From positions 169,199-233,198 of the forward strand of contig NZ_VLLA01000013.1 of assembly GCF_007830635.1 (NCBI RefSeq): a stretch of DNA of 64,000 bases, in the 5' to 3' direction. Below the pieces are notes generated by a model. It did no database searches and was not told where the DNA came from. It saw only the letters and a program-made list of their open reading frames with translations. The translations under genes were made by a program, and so were the position numbers. The DNA comes from Bradyrhizobium huanghuaihaiense (GTDB taxonomy: Bacteria; Pseudomonadota; Alphaproteobacteria; Rhizobiales; Xanthobacteraceae). Shown in pieces: positions 17,581 to 27,200 of this stretch (the stretch's first letter is position 1; every line of letters starts with the position of its first letter).

Positions 17581-18306
17581 ATGAAGAAGATTCTGTTTGC
17601 GACCGTGGCGCTGCTGGTGGTGGGCGCTGCCGCGCCGGCGATCGGCGCCGATCTCGGTAACCGAAACTACTACAAGACGCCGGCGCCGGCCTACGTCGCA
17701 CCGATCTACAACTGGACCGGTTTCTACATCGGTGGCCATCTCGGCGGCGCCTTCTCGAGCGACAACAATTTCAACGGCCTCTCCACCGGCAACAACGGCA
17801 ACGGCCGTTTCCTCGGCGGCGTGCAGGTCGGTGCGGACTGGCAGTTCAACCCGAACTTCGTGGTCGGCGTCGAAGGCCAGTATTCCTGGCTGTCCGGCAG
17901 CGTCGGTGCGGTGTTTCCGGGCGGCATCGCCTACACCAACGACCAGCGCGGCCTCGGCTCGATCACCGGCCGCGTCGGCTATACCTGGGGCCCGGGCCTC
18001 GTCTACGTGAAGGGCGGCTACGCCTATTCCGACAACAACGAGAAGGTGACCGTCGGCGGCGTGCCGACCGCTTTCGTCATCACCGGCGATCACCGCAACG
18101 GCTACACCGTCGGCGCCGGTCTCGAATATATGTTCGCCCCGAACTGGTCGGCCAAGGCCGAGTACCAGTACTACAATTTCGGCGACGCGAGCTTCACCGG
18201 CGGTCCGCTGGCGGGTACCGGCAGCTTCACCACCGACGACCACACGGTCAAGGCCGGCCTCAACTACCGCTTCAACTGGGCGAGCCCGGCCGTCGCGCGT
18301 TACTGA
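17581..18306 (+). CDS. Outer-membrane beta-barrel protein (Omp25/31-RopB-like)
   Basis: A 241-residue protein; I chose ATG 17581 (MKKILFATVALLVVG) because it gives a clean signal peptide and has GGAG about ten bases upstream. After cleavage near AIGA the sequence is YNWTGFYIGGHLGGAFS, the typical start of rhizobial Omp25/31-like eight-stranded barrels. Further barrel motifs are GGVQVGADWQFNPNFVVGVEGQYSW, and it ends in an aromatic-rich strand (GLNYRFNW). Such proteins are abundant outer-membrane structural proteins. It is monocistronic, with its own terminator. Confidence 0.9.
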   Translation: MKKILFATVALLVVGAAAPAIGADLGNRNYYKTPAPAYVAPIYNWTGFYIGGHLGGAFSSDNNFNGLSTGNNGNGRFLGGVQVGADWQFNPNFVVGVEGQYSWLSGSVGAVFPGGIAYTNDQRGLGSITGRVGYTWGPGLVYVKGGYAYSDNNEKVTVGGVPTAFVITGDHRNGYTVGAGLEYMFAPNWSAKAEYQYYNFGDASFTGGPLAGTGSFTTDDHTVKAGLNYRFNWASPAVARY

Positions 18307-18330
18307 TCGGTTAGCAAGACCTATCTCGAC

Positions 18331-18363
18331 GAAGGGCCGGCGATCTCGCCGGCCCTTCATTTT
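18331..18363 (+). terminator. Rho-independent terminator after the porin gene
   Basis: A perfect 12-bp stem GAAGGGCCGGCG / CGCCGGCCCTTC with loop ATCT is followed by ATTTTT. It begins 25 bp after the porin stop. Confidence 0.9.
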
Positions 18364-18468
18364 TCGCTGTGCGGAACCAAGCAAGCAATTGCACCGATTG
18401 CGATTTTTTAACCGGCCCTGCCGATACTGCCCGCCACAAAACAGAAGCAAGAGCGTGGGGGAATTTCG

Positions 18469-20622
18469 ATGGCGATCCGTCTGGGCGCTGGCCGTTTGCT
18501 TGGTCGATTCAAGCCTCGTTTCAAGAAGCCGCAATGGGGCGTGCGCGGGAGCCTGTTCACGGCCTTCGCGGTGATCGCGGGCATGGGCCTCGTGATCGCA
18601 GCCGGCGCTGGCCTCGCGCTGCAGAATCTCGGCGGACGCATGACAGAACTCAGCGGGCGGGACATTCCGCGCCTTGCCGCCAGCCTGCAATTGTCGGCCC
18701 TGAGCGCGAGCCTTGCGGCACAGGGACCGGCCCTGCTTGCGGCTCAGAGCGAGGAAGCCCTGAACGAGCGCACCAAGAAGCTCAAGGAGTTGCAGGAGCA
18801 GACGCAGCAGAAACTCAACGAGATCATCGAGCTCGGCGGCGACAAGTCCGTCGTCTCCGGACTCAGCGAGACCATGAAGAGCATCAACGAGGCGGCGCAG
18901 AGCCTGGCCAAGGCCGCCCGCGAACGGCTGGACGTCGCGGCCCTCCATGACAAGCAATATGACGCGCTGCGCAATGCGCAGGGCGCATTCGTCGGCGCGG
19001 CCAGCCCGGCGATGCTCGATGCGCAGACCCGGGTCAACGCCATTCTCGGCTCGGCAAACCTGTCGGCCGAAGACGCCACCGAAGCCGCACAGACCGTCGG
19101 CCAGCTCGGCAACGTCGTTGCCAGCGGCAATCTTGCAGCCGCCGACATGAGCGCGGCGCTGTCCGCCAACACGAGCGACAAGCTCGACGACATCCAGAAG
19201 GAGTTCAAGACCGCACAAGGACGCCTGCGGTCGAACCTCGATCTGTTGCCGGACAATGAGGGCAACAAGATGCTGCGCGCGACGGCGGAAAAGCTGCTCG
19301 CGCTCGGCACCGGCAAGACCGGCGTGTTCAATCTGCGTGAGAAGGAGCTCGACTCCATCGACTACGGCCAGACCATCCTGGACGAGACGCGCAAGCTCAA
19401 TGTCGGCCTCGGCATCAGCGTGCAGCAGCTCGTCGACGGCGTGCAGAAGGAGACCAACGCCTCGACCTTCCAGGCGCGGCAGGAGATTTCGCTCGCGACC
19501 TCGGTCATGCTGGCGCTGGGCGCGCTGATGCTGGTCGGCTCGGCCCTGTTCGTCTGGCTCTATGTCGGCCGCAACATCCTGCGCCGGATCACCGGTCTCC
19601 AGCGCGCCATGCAGCAGCTCTCGGCCGGCGACCTCGACACCGAGATCGCGCGCTCGAAGCACAATGACGAGATCGGCGCGATGACCGACACGCTGACCGT
19701 GTTCCGCGACAGCATGGTCGAGGCCCGCGCGCTCACCAGCGAGCAGGACAAGGACCGCGCCGCCAAGGCCGAGCGTGCCGCGCGCATGGAAGCCAGGATC
19801 GCCGAGTTCGAGGGCACGGTGCGCACCGCGCTCGACAATCTGGCGCAATCGGCCAATTCGATGCAGTCGACCGCGCAGAGCATGTCGACCACCGCCGACC
19901 AATCCAACGCGCTGGTGAACGCGGTCGCTTCCGCCGCGGAGGAGACCTCGGTCAACGTGCAGACGGTATCGTCGGGCACCGAGCAGCTCTCGTCCTCGAT
20001 CGAGGAGATCAGCAAGCAGGTCGTCACCTCGGCCGCGATCGCCAAGAAGGCGGTCGACGAGGCCGGCGCCACCGACACCACGGTGCAGAGCCTCGCCGAC
20101 AGCGCGAGTCGCATCAGCGTCGTCGTCGACCTGATCCAGACCATCGCTTCGCAGACCAACCTGCTCGCGCTGAACGCCACCATCGAGGCGGCCCGTGCCG
20201 GCGAGGCCGGCCGCGGCTTCGCGGTCGTCGCCTCCGAGGTGAAGAGCCTTGCGAGTCAGACCGCCAAGGCGACCGAAGAGATCCGCACCCAGATCGCCAG
20301 CATGCAGCAGGTGACGACCTCTGCGGTCGGCGCGATCCAGGGCATCGGCCGGATCATCGGCGAGATCAATGATGTCACCACCACGATCGCAGCCGCGGTG
20401 GAGGAACAGGGCGCGGCGACCCGCGAGATCGCCCGCAACATCCAGCACGCGGCGGGCGGCACCAGCGAGGTCTCCAGCAACATCGTCGGCGTCTCCACCG
20501 CCTCCGCCGAAGCCGGCGCGGCGGCAAACGACGTGCTGGGCGCCTCCGACGCGCTCCGCCGCGAGGCCGACATGCTGCGCGGAGAGATCGACGCGTTCCT
20601 CAACAACATGCGGGCGGCGTAA
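18469..20622 (+). CDS. Methyl-accepting chemotaxis protein
   Basis: A 717-residue transmembrane chemoreceptor. A first membrane segment lies near residues 28-52, then a long helical periplasmic sensor region to about 340, a second membrane segment (LALGALMLVGSALFVWLYV), and a HAMP domain about 366-418. The cytoplasmic signalling hairpin fills the C-terminus with the tip QTNLLALNATIEAARAGEAG and GFAVVASEVKSLA. The ligand cannot be predicted. There are no che genes nearby, so it presumably works with a distant CheA/CheW cluster. Start ATG 18469 is preceded by GGGGG. Confidence 0.92.
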   Translation: MAIRLGAGRLLGRFKPRFKKPQWGVRGSLFTAFAVIAGMGLVIAAGAGLALQNLGGRMTELSGRDIPRLAASLQLSALSASLAAQGPALLAAQSEEALNERTKKLKELQEQTQQKLNEIIELGGDKSVVSGLSETMKSINEAAQSLAKAARERLDVAALHDKQYDALRNAQGAFVGAASPAMLDAQTRVNAILGSANLSAEDATEAAQTVGQLGNVVASGNLAAADMSAALSANTSDKLDDIQKEFKTAQGRLRSNLDLLPDNEGNKMLRATAEKLLALGTGKTGVFNLREKELDSIDYGQTILDETRKLNVGLGISVQQLVDGVQKETNASTFQARQEISLATSVMLALGALMLVGSALFVWLYVGRNILRRITGLQRAMQQLSAGDLDTEIARSKHNDEIGAMTDTLTVFRDSMVEARALTSEQDKDRAAKAERAARMEARIAEFEGTVRTALDNLAQSANSMQSTAQSMSTTADQSNALVNAVASAAEETSVNVQTVSSGTEQLSSSIEEISKQVVTSAAIAKKAVDEAGATDTTVQSLADSASRISVVVDLIQTIASQTNLLALNATIEAARAGEAGRGFAVVASEVKSLASQTAKATEEIRTQIASMQQVTTSAVGAIQGIGRIIGEINDVTTTIAAAVEEQGAATREIARNIQHAAGGTSEVSSNIVGVSTASAEAGAAANDVLGASDALRREADMLRGEIDAFLNNMRAA

Positions 20623-20633
20623 GGACGCCGGCC

Positions 20634-20720
20634 CGTAGCCCGGATGGAGCGCAGCGTAATCCGGGGATAGTCCCTCACGAGAGAAAATCCCGGATTACGC
20701 TGCGCTCCATCCGGGCTACG
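20634..20720. repeat. REP-type inverted repeat, family A (copy 3)
   Basis: The arms CGTAGCCCGGATGGAGCGCA and TGCGCTCCATCCGGGCTACG are perfect inverted copies, with inner AATCCGGG / CCCGGATT. The element starts 11 bp after the chemoreceptor stop and could act as its 3' stabilising hairpin. Confidence 0.9.
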
Positions 20721-20809
20721 GAAAAACTGCCGGTATGACCGCCATGCGGAGACCACGGCCCGTCCTTTTTCGGCTGGCGCCCCGCCCGCGGTGGGTTTAA
20801 GCCGGTAGC

Positions 20810-21871
20810 ATGAACGCAAAACCTGACACCGTGCAGTCCTCGGCCGAGGCCCTGCGCTATCCCTGGGACCAGCATCCCGGCCCCGAAGAGGTCGTGGAGA
20901 TCAGGCCCGGCGTGTTGTGGGCGCGGCTGAAACTGCCGTTCCGCCTCAATCACGTGAACATCTATCTGCTCGCCGACGGCGACGGCTATGCGATGGTCGA
21001 TGCCGGCTTCGGCAACGAGGAGACGATCGAGGCCTGGACGAAACTGTTCGACGGCCCGCTGAAGGGCGTCAACATCACGCGCCTGATCGTCACCCATTCG
21101 CATCCCGATCATGTCGGGCTCGCCGGCTGGATCGTGGAGCGCTTCAACTGCCCGCTGGTGATGTCGCAGGTCGAATATCTGCAATCAGTCTATCACCAGA
21201 ACCGCGGCACCGAGGAGCGGAAGGAGGCACAGCGGCTGTTCTTCCGCCGCCACGGCATGGACGAGTCGCTCACCGAAAAGCTGCTCGGCCGCGGCCAGGA
21301 CTATCTCAAGCGCGTCTCGGTGCTGCCGCCATCCTACCGCCGCATCTCGCATGGCGACGAGGTCGTGATCGGCGCGCGCCGCTTCAAGGTGATCACCGGC
21401 GGTGGGCACGCGCTCGACCAGGTGATGCTCTATTGCGCCGACGACAAGCTGTTCCTCTCCGCCGACCAGGTGCTGAGCAAGATCTCGCCGAATGTCAGCG
21501 TGTGGGCGGTCGAGCCCGACCAGAACTCGCTCGGCGAATACCTCGCATCGCTCGCAAGCCTCACCACCACCCTGCCTTATGACTTGCTGGTGCTGCCCGG
21601 CCATGGCGTGCCGTTCTACGGCCTCAAGACCCGCATCAAGCAGCTCGCCGACCACCACGAGGAGCGCTGCCGCCTGATCGCGGACGCCTGCCGTGAGCAG
21701 CCGAAGACCTCGCGAGAGCTGGTGCCCGTGGTGTTCAACAAGCACGTGCTGGACGAACACCAGATGGGCTTTGCCGCCGGCGAGCTGGTTGCCCACGTCA
21801 ACTACATGATCGTCGAGGGCCGGCTGACGGGTGAGACGAAGGACGGCGTGCTGCAGTTCCGGACGACGTGA
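20810..21871 (+). CDS. MBL-fold metallo-hydrolase
   Basis: A 353-residue protein with the metallo-beta-lactamase motif THSHPDHVG at about residues 96-104, followed by GGGHALDQVMLYC and a later LPGHGVPFYG. These supply the binuclear metal ligands of the superfamily. A C-terminal helical region (residues about 270-353) resembles the small helical domain of glyoxalase-II-like or beta-lactamase-like hydrolases. The substrate is unknown; the family ranges from thioester hydrolases to lactonases. It stands alone between the family A repeat and a half family D repeat. Confidence 0.85.
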   Translation: MNAKPDTVQSSAEALRYPWDQHPGPEEVVEIRPGVLWARLKLPFRLNHVNIYLLADGDGYAMVDAGFGNEETIEAWTKLFDGPLKGVNITRLIVTHSHPDHVGLAGWIVERFNCPLVMSQVEYLQSVYHQNRGTEERKEAQRLFFRRHGMDESLTEKLLGRGQDYLKRVSVLPPSYRRISHGDEVVIGARRFKVITGGGHALDQVMLYCADDKLFLSADQVLSKISPNVSVWAVEPDQNSLGEYLASLASLTTTLPYDLLVLPGHGVPFYGLKTRIKQLADHHEERCRLIADACREQPKTSRELVPVVFNKHVLDEHQMGFAAGELVAHVNYMIVEGRLTGETKDGVLQFRTT

Positions 21872-21882
21872 GCGGTGCCTCA

Positions 21883-21907
21883 CCTCGCCCCGCTTGCGGG
21901 GAGAGGG
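21883..21907. repeat. Half family D repeat
   Basis: A single arm, CCTCGCCCCGC-TT-GCGGGGAGAGG, follows the MBL gene by about 12 bp without a second arm. It may serve as a bidirectional terminator hairpin between the converging MBL and aroQ-like genes. Confidence 0.75.
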
Positions 21908-21915
21908 AGTAGATC

Positions 21916-22347
21916 TCACTTCATATTCGCGATCGCGTGCAGCGCCGCGATGTAGCCGAACGGCCCGAGCCCGCAGATCACGCCCGTTGCCACGAACGAG
22001 ATCTTCGAGTGGCGATGATATTCGTCGCGGGCGTGGATGTTGGAGATATGCACCTCCAGCACCGGGCCCTCGAACGTCTTGATCGCGTCCATGATCGAGA
22101 CCGAGGTGAAGGACAGGCCGGCCGGATTGATGACGATGGCATCGGCATCCTGCCGCGCCGACTGGATCAGATCGACCAGCACGCCTTCATGGTTGGACTG
22201 ATGGAAGGCGAGCTTGAGCCCGAGCTTGGCGGCAGCCTCTTCGCAGCTCGCATTGACCTCCGCGAGCGTCGTCGTGCCGTAGATGTGCGGCTCGCGGATG
22301 CCGAGCATGTTGAGGTTGGGACCGTTGAGGATCATCACGCGCTTCAT
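21916..22347 (-). CDS. Divergent type II 3-dehydroquinate dehydratase-like protein
   Basis: A 143-residue AroQ-superfamily protein (ATG at 22347). The fold hallmarks NGPNLNMLGIREPHIYGTTT, QSNHEG and EVHISNIHARDEY are present, including the catalytic Arg and Tyr of the lid (REPHIY). However, the segment normally reading THTS is SFTS and the normal FRRHS is YHRHS. By recalled M. tuberculosis numbering, His81 becomes Phe and Arg112 becomes His. It may be a paralogue with altered substrate rather than the shikimate-pathway enzyme. The usual rhizobial aroQ sits next to accB, which is not here. Confidence 0.75.
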   Translation of the reverse strand: MKRVMILNGPNLNMLGIREPHIYGTTTLAEVNASCEEAAAKLGLKLAFHQSNHEGVLVDLIQSARQDADAIVINPAGLSFTSVSIMDAIKTFEGPVLEVHISNIHARDEYHRHSKISFVATGVICGLGPFGYIAALHAIANMK

Positions 22348-22538
22348 GGAAGGTCCTTTCGAAGGCCTGGTTTGAGCATGCCCTCCGGGCCAATGGCGCA
22401 TGCGCTGCGGGAATCGGATTGGGTAGAGCCGGCGGCCGCGGTCAAGGAAAGCGTGTGCCGGGCCGCGAAGAAAGACCAGGGCTGGCCAGACCCGCATCCT
22501 GGCTGATGCTGCAAAGCAACATTACCTCTCGCGCGAAC

Positions 22539-22552
22539 TTGATCGGGATCAA
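22539..22552. promoter_or_regulatory. FixK/FNR box upstream of hemA
   Basis: TTGATCGGGATCAA is identical to the box in front of the irr-like gene. It lies 135 bp upstream of the hemA ATG. Oxygen-responsive hemA control through FixJ/FixK is known in B. japonicum, which supports function here. Confidence 0.8.
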
Positions 22553-22687
22553 GTTTCAAATCGCACGATAGGGCATTTTGCCCAAATGCCCTCCAGGGCC
22601 AGATGTGGGATAGCGCATAGACATTGGAGCTGGAAAAGCTCTAAGAAGATGCGGCCCTTTTGGTCAGTTCCGTCTTAGGTTTTGCCG

Positions 22688-23917
22688 ATGGATTACAGCC
22701 AGTTCTTCAATTCCGCCCTCGATCGCCTCCATTCCGAGCGGCGCTACCGCGTGTTCGCCGATCTCGAGCGCACGGCCGGCCGGTTCCCGCACGCGGTCTG
22801 GCATTCTCCGAAGGGCAAGCGCGACGTCGTGATCTGGTGCTCCAACGATTACCTCGGCATGGGCCAGCATCCGAAAGTGGTCGGCGCCATGGTCGAGACC
22901 GCAACCCGGGTCGGCACCGGCGCCGGCGGCACCCGCAACATCGCCGGCACGCATCATCCCCTGGTGCAGCTCGAGGCCGAGCTCGCCGATCTCCACGGCA
23001 AGGAAGCCGCGCTGCTGTTCACCTCGGGCTATGTCTCGAACCAGACCGGCATCGCGACCATCGCAAAGCTCATTCCGAACTGCCTGATCCTGTCGGACGA
23101 GCTCAACCACAATTCGATGATCGAGGGCATCCGCCAGTCCGGCTGCGAGCGGGTCGTATTCCGCCACAACGACCTCGCCGATCTCGAAGCGCAGTTGAAG
23201 GCTGCGGGCCCGAACCGGCCGAAGCTGATCGCCTGCGAGAGCCTCTATTCCATGGACGGCGACGTCGCGCCGCTCGCCAAGATCTGCGATCTCGCCGAGA
23301 AATACGGCGCGATGACCTATGTCGACGAGGTTCACGCGGTCGGCATGTACGGCCCGCGCGGCGGCGGCATCGCCGAGCGTGACGGCGTCATGCATCGCAT
23401 CGACATCCTCGAAGGCACGCTGGCCAAGGCCTTCGGCTGCCTCGGCGGCTACATCGCCGCCAACGGCCAGATCATCGACGCCGTGCGCTCCTATGCGCCG
23501 GGCTTCATCTTCACCACCGCGCTGCCGCCGGCGATCTGCTCGGCCGCGACCGCCGCGATCAAGCATCTGAAGACCTCGAACTGGGAACGCGAGCGCCACC
23601 AGGACCGCGCTGCCCGCGTCAAGGCGATCCTCAGCGCCGCCGGCCTGCCGGTGATGTCGACCGACACCCACATCGTGCCGCTGTTCGTCGGCGATCCCGA
23701 GAAGTGCAAGCAGGCCTCCGACCTCCTGCTCGAAGAGCACGGCATCTACATCCAGCCGATCAACTACCCGACCGTGCCCAAGGGCACCGAACGCCTGCGC
23801 ATCACGCCCTCGCCCTATCACGACGACGGCCTGATCGATCAGCTCGCCGAGGCGCTGTTGCAGGTGTGGGATCGCCTAGGGCTGCCGCTGCGGCAGAAGT
23901 CGCTGGCGGCGGAGTAG
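22688..23917 (+). CDS. hemA: 5-aminolevulinate synthase
   Basis: A 409-residue PLP enzyme that condenses glycine and succinyl-CoA to 5-aminolevulinate (C4 route, alphaproteobacterial). I chose the ATG at 22688 over an in-frame TTG two codons earlier; it gives MDYSQFFNSALDRLH, the usual start. Landmarks are WCSNDYLGMGQHPKV, GTGAGGTRNIAGTHH, DELNHNSMIEGIR, DEVHAVGMYG and the PLP lysine in TLAKAFGCLGG. Full length matches the family. The FixK box upstream suggests induction at low oxygen, when haem demand for high-affinity oxidases rises. Confidence 0.97.
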   Translation: MDYSQFFNSALDRLHSERRYRVFADLERTAGRFPHAVWHSPKGKRDVVIWCSNDYLGMGQHPKVVGAMVETATRVGTGAGGTRNIAGTHHPLVQLEAELADLHGKEAALLFTSGYVSNQTGIATIAKLIPNCLILSDELNHNSMIEGIRQSGCERVVFRHNDLADLEAQLKAAGPNRPKLIACESLYSMDGDVAPLAKICDLAEKYGAMTYVDEVHAVGMYGPRGGGIAERDGVMHRIDILEGTLAKAFGCLGGYIAANGQIIDAVRSYAPGFIFTTALPPAICSAATAAIKHLKTSNWERERHQDRAARVKAILSAAGLPVMSTDTHIVPLFVGDPEKCKQASDLLLEEHGIYIQPINYPTVPKGTERLRITPSPYHDDGLIDQLAEALLQVWDRLGLPLRQKSLAAE

Positions 23918-23924
23918 CCTCTTC

Positions 23925-24087
23925 TTACCCTCCCCTGGAGGGGGAGGGTCGGCTCACATTGAGCGCAGCGAAATGTGAGACGGGGTGGGGTGACAGTCCC
24001 TCCACCTCGAACGCTGCCCGTGTTGAAAGATCACCCCACCCCGCTCGCGCTGCGCGCGATCGACCCTCCCCCTCCAGGGGAGGGTAA
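23925..24087. repeat. REP-type inverted repeat, family C (intact copy)
   Basis: The ends TTACCCTCCCCTGGAGGGGG and CCCCTCCAGGGGAGGGTAA are inverted, with inner GACGGGGTGGGGTGA / TCACCCCACCCCG arms. It starts seven bases after the hemA stop. Confidence 0.9.
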
Positions 24088-24237
24088 GTGCCCGCGCAGA
24101 ACGCTGGCACCTTAACGACAACCCCAGTTCCTCGCCCCGCACGGCATTTCGCTGTCGCTTGCGCCCCTGCAACGCGCTAGATTTACAGGGAAAATGAGAA
24201 CCGGGCGCGTTGGCGCCCAGGGAGAAGCGCGCTCGCC

Positions 24238-27200
24238 ATGCTGCACGACTGGGGCGTGATCGCCGCCGCCTTCGGCTATATCGGCTTCCTGTTCCTGGTG
24301 GCGAGCCATGGCGACCGCCGCTCGCAGGCCAAGGCCGGCCGCGCGTCCGGGCTGATCTATCCGCTGTCGCTGGCGATCTACTGCACCTCCTGGACCTTCT
24401 TCGGCTCGGTCGGCTTCGCCACCCGCACCTCGACCGACTTTCTCGCGATCTATGTCGGCCCGATCCTGATGATCGGCATCGGCACGGGCGTGCTGCGCCG
24501 CGTGATCCAGCTTGCGAAAGCCCACAACATCACCTCGATCGCCGACTTCATCGGCGCGCGCTACGGCAAGAGCCAGGCGGTGGCGGCGACCGTGGCGCTG
24601 ATCGCGATCATCGGCTCGGTGCCCTACATCGCGCTCCAGCTCAAGGCCGTCGCCTCCTCGCTGGAGACGATCCTGAGCGAGGACCAGGCCTTCTCCCATA
24701 TCCCGATCCTCGGCGACATGGCGCTGATGGTGACGCTGGCGATGGCGGCTTTCGCCGTGCTGTTCGGCACCCGGCAGACCGATGCGACCGAGCACCAGCA
24801 CGGATTGATGCTGGCGGTGGCGACCGAATCCATCGTCAAGCTGGTCGCCTTCCTCGCCGCCGGCATCTTCGTCACCTTCTGGATGTTCTCGCCGCACGAA
24901 CTCATCGAGCGCGCGATGAGGACGCCGGAGGCGGTGCGCGCGATCAACTATTCGCCGTCGATCGGCAACTTCCTGACCATGACGCTGCTGTCGCTGTGCG
25001 CGGTCATGCTGCTGCCGCGCCAGTTCCACGTCAGCGTGGTGGAGAATTCCAGCGATGCCGAGGTCGGCCGGGCGCGCTGGCTGTTCCCGCTCTACCTCGT
25101 CGCCATCAATCTGTTCGTGATCCCGATCGCGCTCGCCGGCCTCGTCACCTTCCCGTTCGGCGCGGCCGACCCTGACATGTACGTGCTGGCGCTGCCGATG
25201 GAAGGCGGGGCAGATCTGCTCAGCGTCGCGATCTTCGTGGGCGGCCTGTCGGCGGCGACCGCGATGGTGATCGTCGAATGCGTCGCGCTCTCGATCATGG
25301 TCTCGAACGACCTCGTGGTGCCCCTCGTGCTGCAGCGGCGGCCGGAGGGACGCACCGGCGGCGCCGATTTCAGCGACTTCCTGCTGCGCTCGCGCCGGCT
25401 CGCGATCTTCGCCATCATGGTGATGGCCTATTTCTACTATCGCGCGCTCGGCAACACCCAGCTCGTCGCGATCGGCCTGCTCTCCTTTGCCGCCATCGCC
25501 CAGCTCGCGCCGAGCTTCTTCGGCGGGCTGTTGTGGCGGCGCGCGACCGCACGTGGCGCGATCGGCGGCATGCTGGTGGGCTTTGCGGTGTGGCTCTACA
25601 CGCTGTTCATACCGAGCTTCATGGATTCCTCGACGACGGGCATCCTGCTGCTCCAGCATGGTCCGTTAGGAATCGAGGCGCTGCGGCCGCAGGCGCTGTT
25701 CGGCGCCGACCTGCCGCCGCTGATGCACGGCGTGATCTGGTCGCTGTCGCTCAACATCCTCACCTATGTGCTGCTCTCGCTGGCGCGGCGGCCGTCCTCC
25801 ATCGAGCTGGTGCAGGCCGATCTGTTCGTGCCCAACACGCTCGCCCCGATCGCTCCGAATTTCCGCCGCTGGCGAACCACCGTCACGGTGCAGGACATCC
25901 AGACCACGGTGGCGCAGTATCTCGGGCCCGACCGCGCCCGGCATTCCTTCGAAGCCTTCTCTGCGCGGCGCAATGTGCGACTCGAGCCCGGGGCACCCGC
26001 CGATTTCGAGCTGTTGCAGCACGCCGAGCACCTCATTGCCTCGTCGATCGGCGCGGCCTCCTCGCGCCTCGTGATGTCGCTGCTGCTGCGCAAGCGCACC
26101 GTCTCCGCTAAAGCCGCGCTAAAACTGCTCGACGATTCCCACGCGGCGCTGCATTTCAACCGCGAGATCCTTCAGACCGCACTCAATCATGTCCGGCAAG
26201 GCATCGCGGTGTTCGACGCCGACCTGCAGCTGATCTGCTCCAACCGGCAGTTCGGCGATCTCCTCAATGTTCCTCCGCATTTCATCCAGTTCGGCACGCC
26301 CTTGCGGGAAATCCTGGAATTCATGGGCGTGAGCGATCCGGACAATGAGGCCGACCGGGAGGCGATGATCGAGCAGCGGCTCGTGGCCTACACCACCGAC
26401 AGCGAGCCCTATCTCGAGCGCCTGCCGGAACGCCACATGGTGATCGAGGTGCTCACCAACCGCATGCCCGGCGGCGGCTTCGTCATCACCTTCACGGACG
26501 TCACGCCGACCTTCGAGGCGGCGGAAGCGCTGGAGCGCGCCAATGCGACGCTGGAAAAGCGCGTACGCGATCGCACCGAGGAGCTGACCCGGCTGAACTC
26601 GGAACTCGCGCTGGCCAAGAGCACGGCGGAAGATGCCAGCATCTCCAAGACGCGCTTCCTCGCCGCCGCGAGCCACGACATTCTGCAGCCGCTGAACGCG
26701 GCCCGGCTCTATGTCACCAGCCTGGTCGAGCGCCAGCACAATGGCGAGGAGACGCGGCTGGTCGAGAACATCGACGAGTCGCTCCAGGCCATCGAGGAGA
26801 TCCTCGGCGCGCTGCTCGACATCTCCCGGCTGGATGCCGGCGCGATGGCGACCTCGATCTCGAGCTTCAAGATGGCCGACCTGATGCGCTCGCTGGAGAT
26901 CGAGTTCGCGCCGATCGCGCGCGCCAAGGGCCTCGACCTCGCCTTCGTGCCCTGCTCGCTGCCGGTGCAGTCGGATCGGCTGTTGCTGCGGCGCCTGCTC
27001 CAGAACCTGATTTCCAACGCGATCAAATACACCCCGCGCGGCCGCGTGCTGGTCGGCTGCCGCCGCCAGGGCGCCTCGCTCAAGATCTGCGTCTACGACA
27101 CCGGCGTCGGCATCCCGCCGGTCAAGCGCGGCGAGATCTTCAAGGAATTCCACCGCCTGGAGCAAGGCGCTCGAATCGCGCGTGGCCTCGGCCTCGGGCT

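Noticed and set aside
17512..20448. A 978-residue antisense open frame opposite the porin and chemoreceptor genes
   Set aside because: Both opposing genes are clear and the frame has no recognisable domain.
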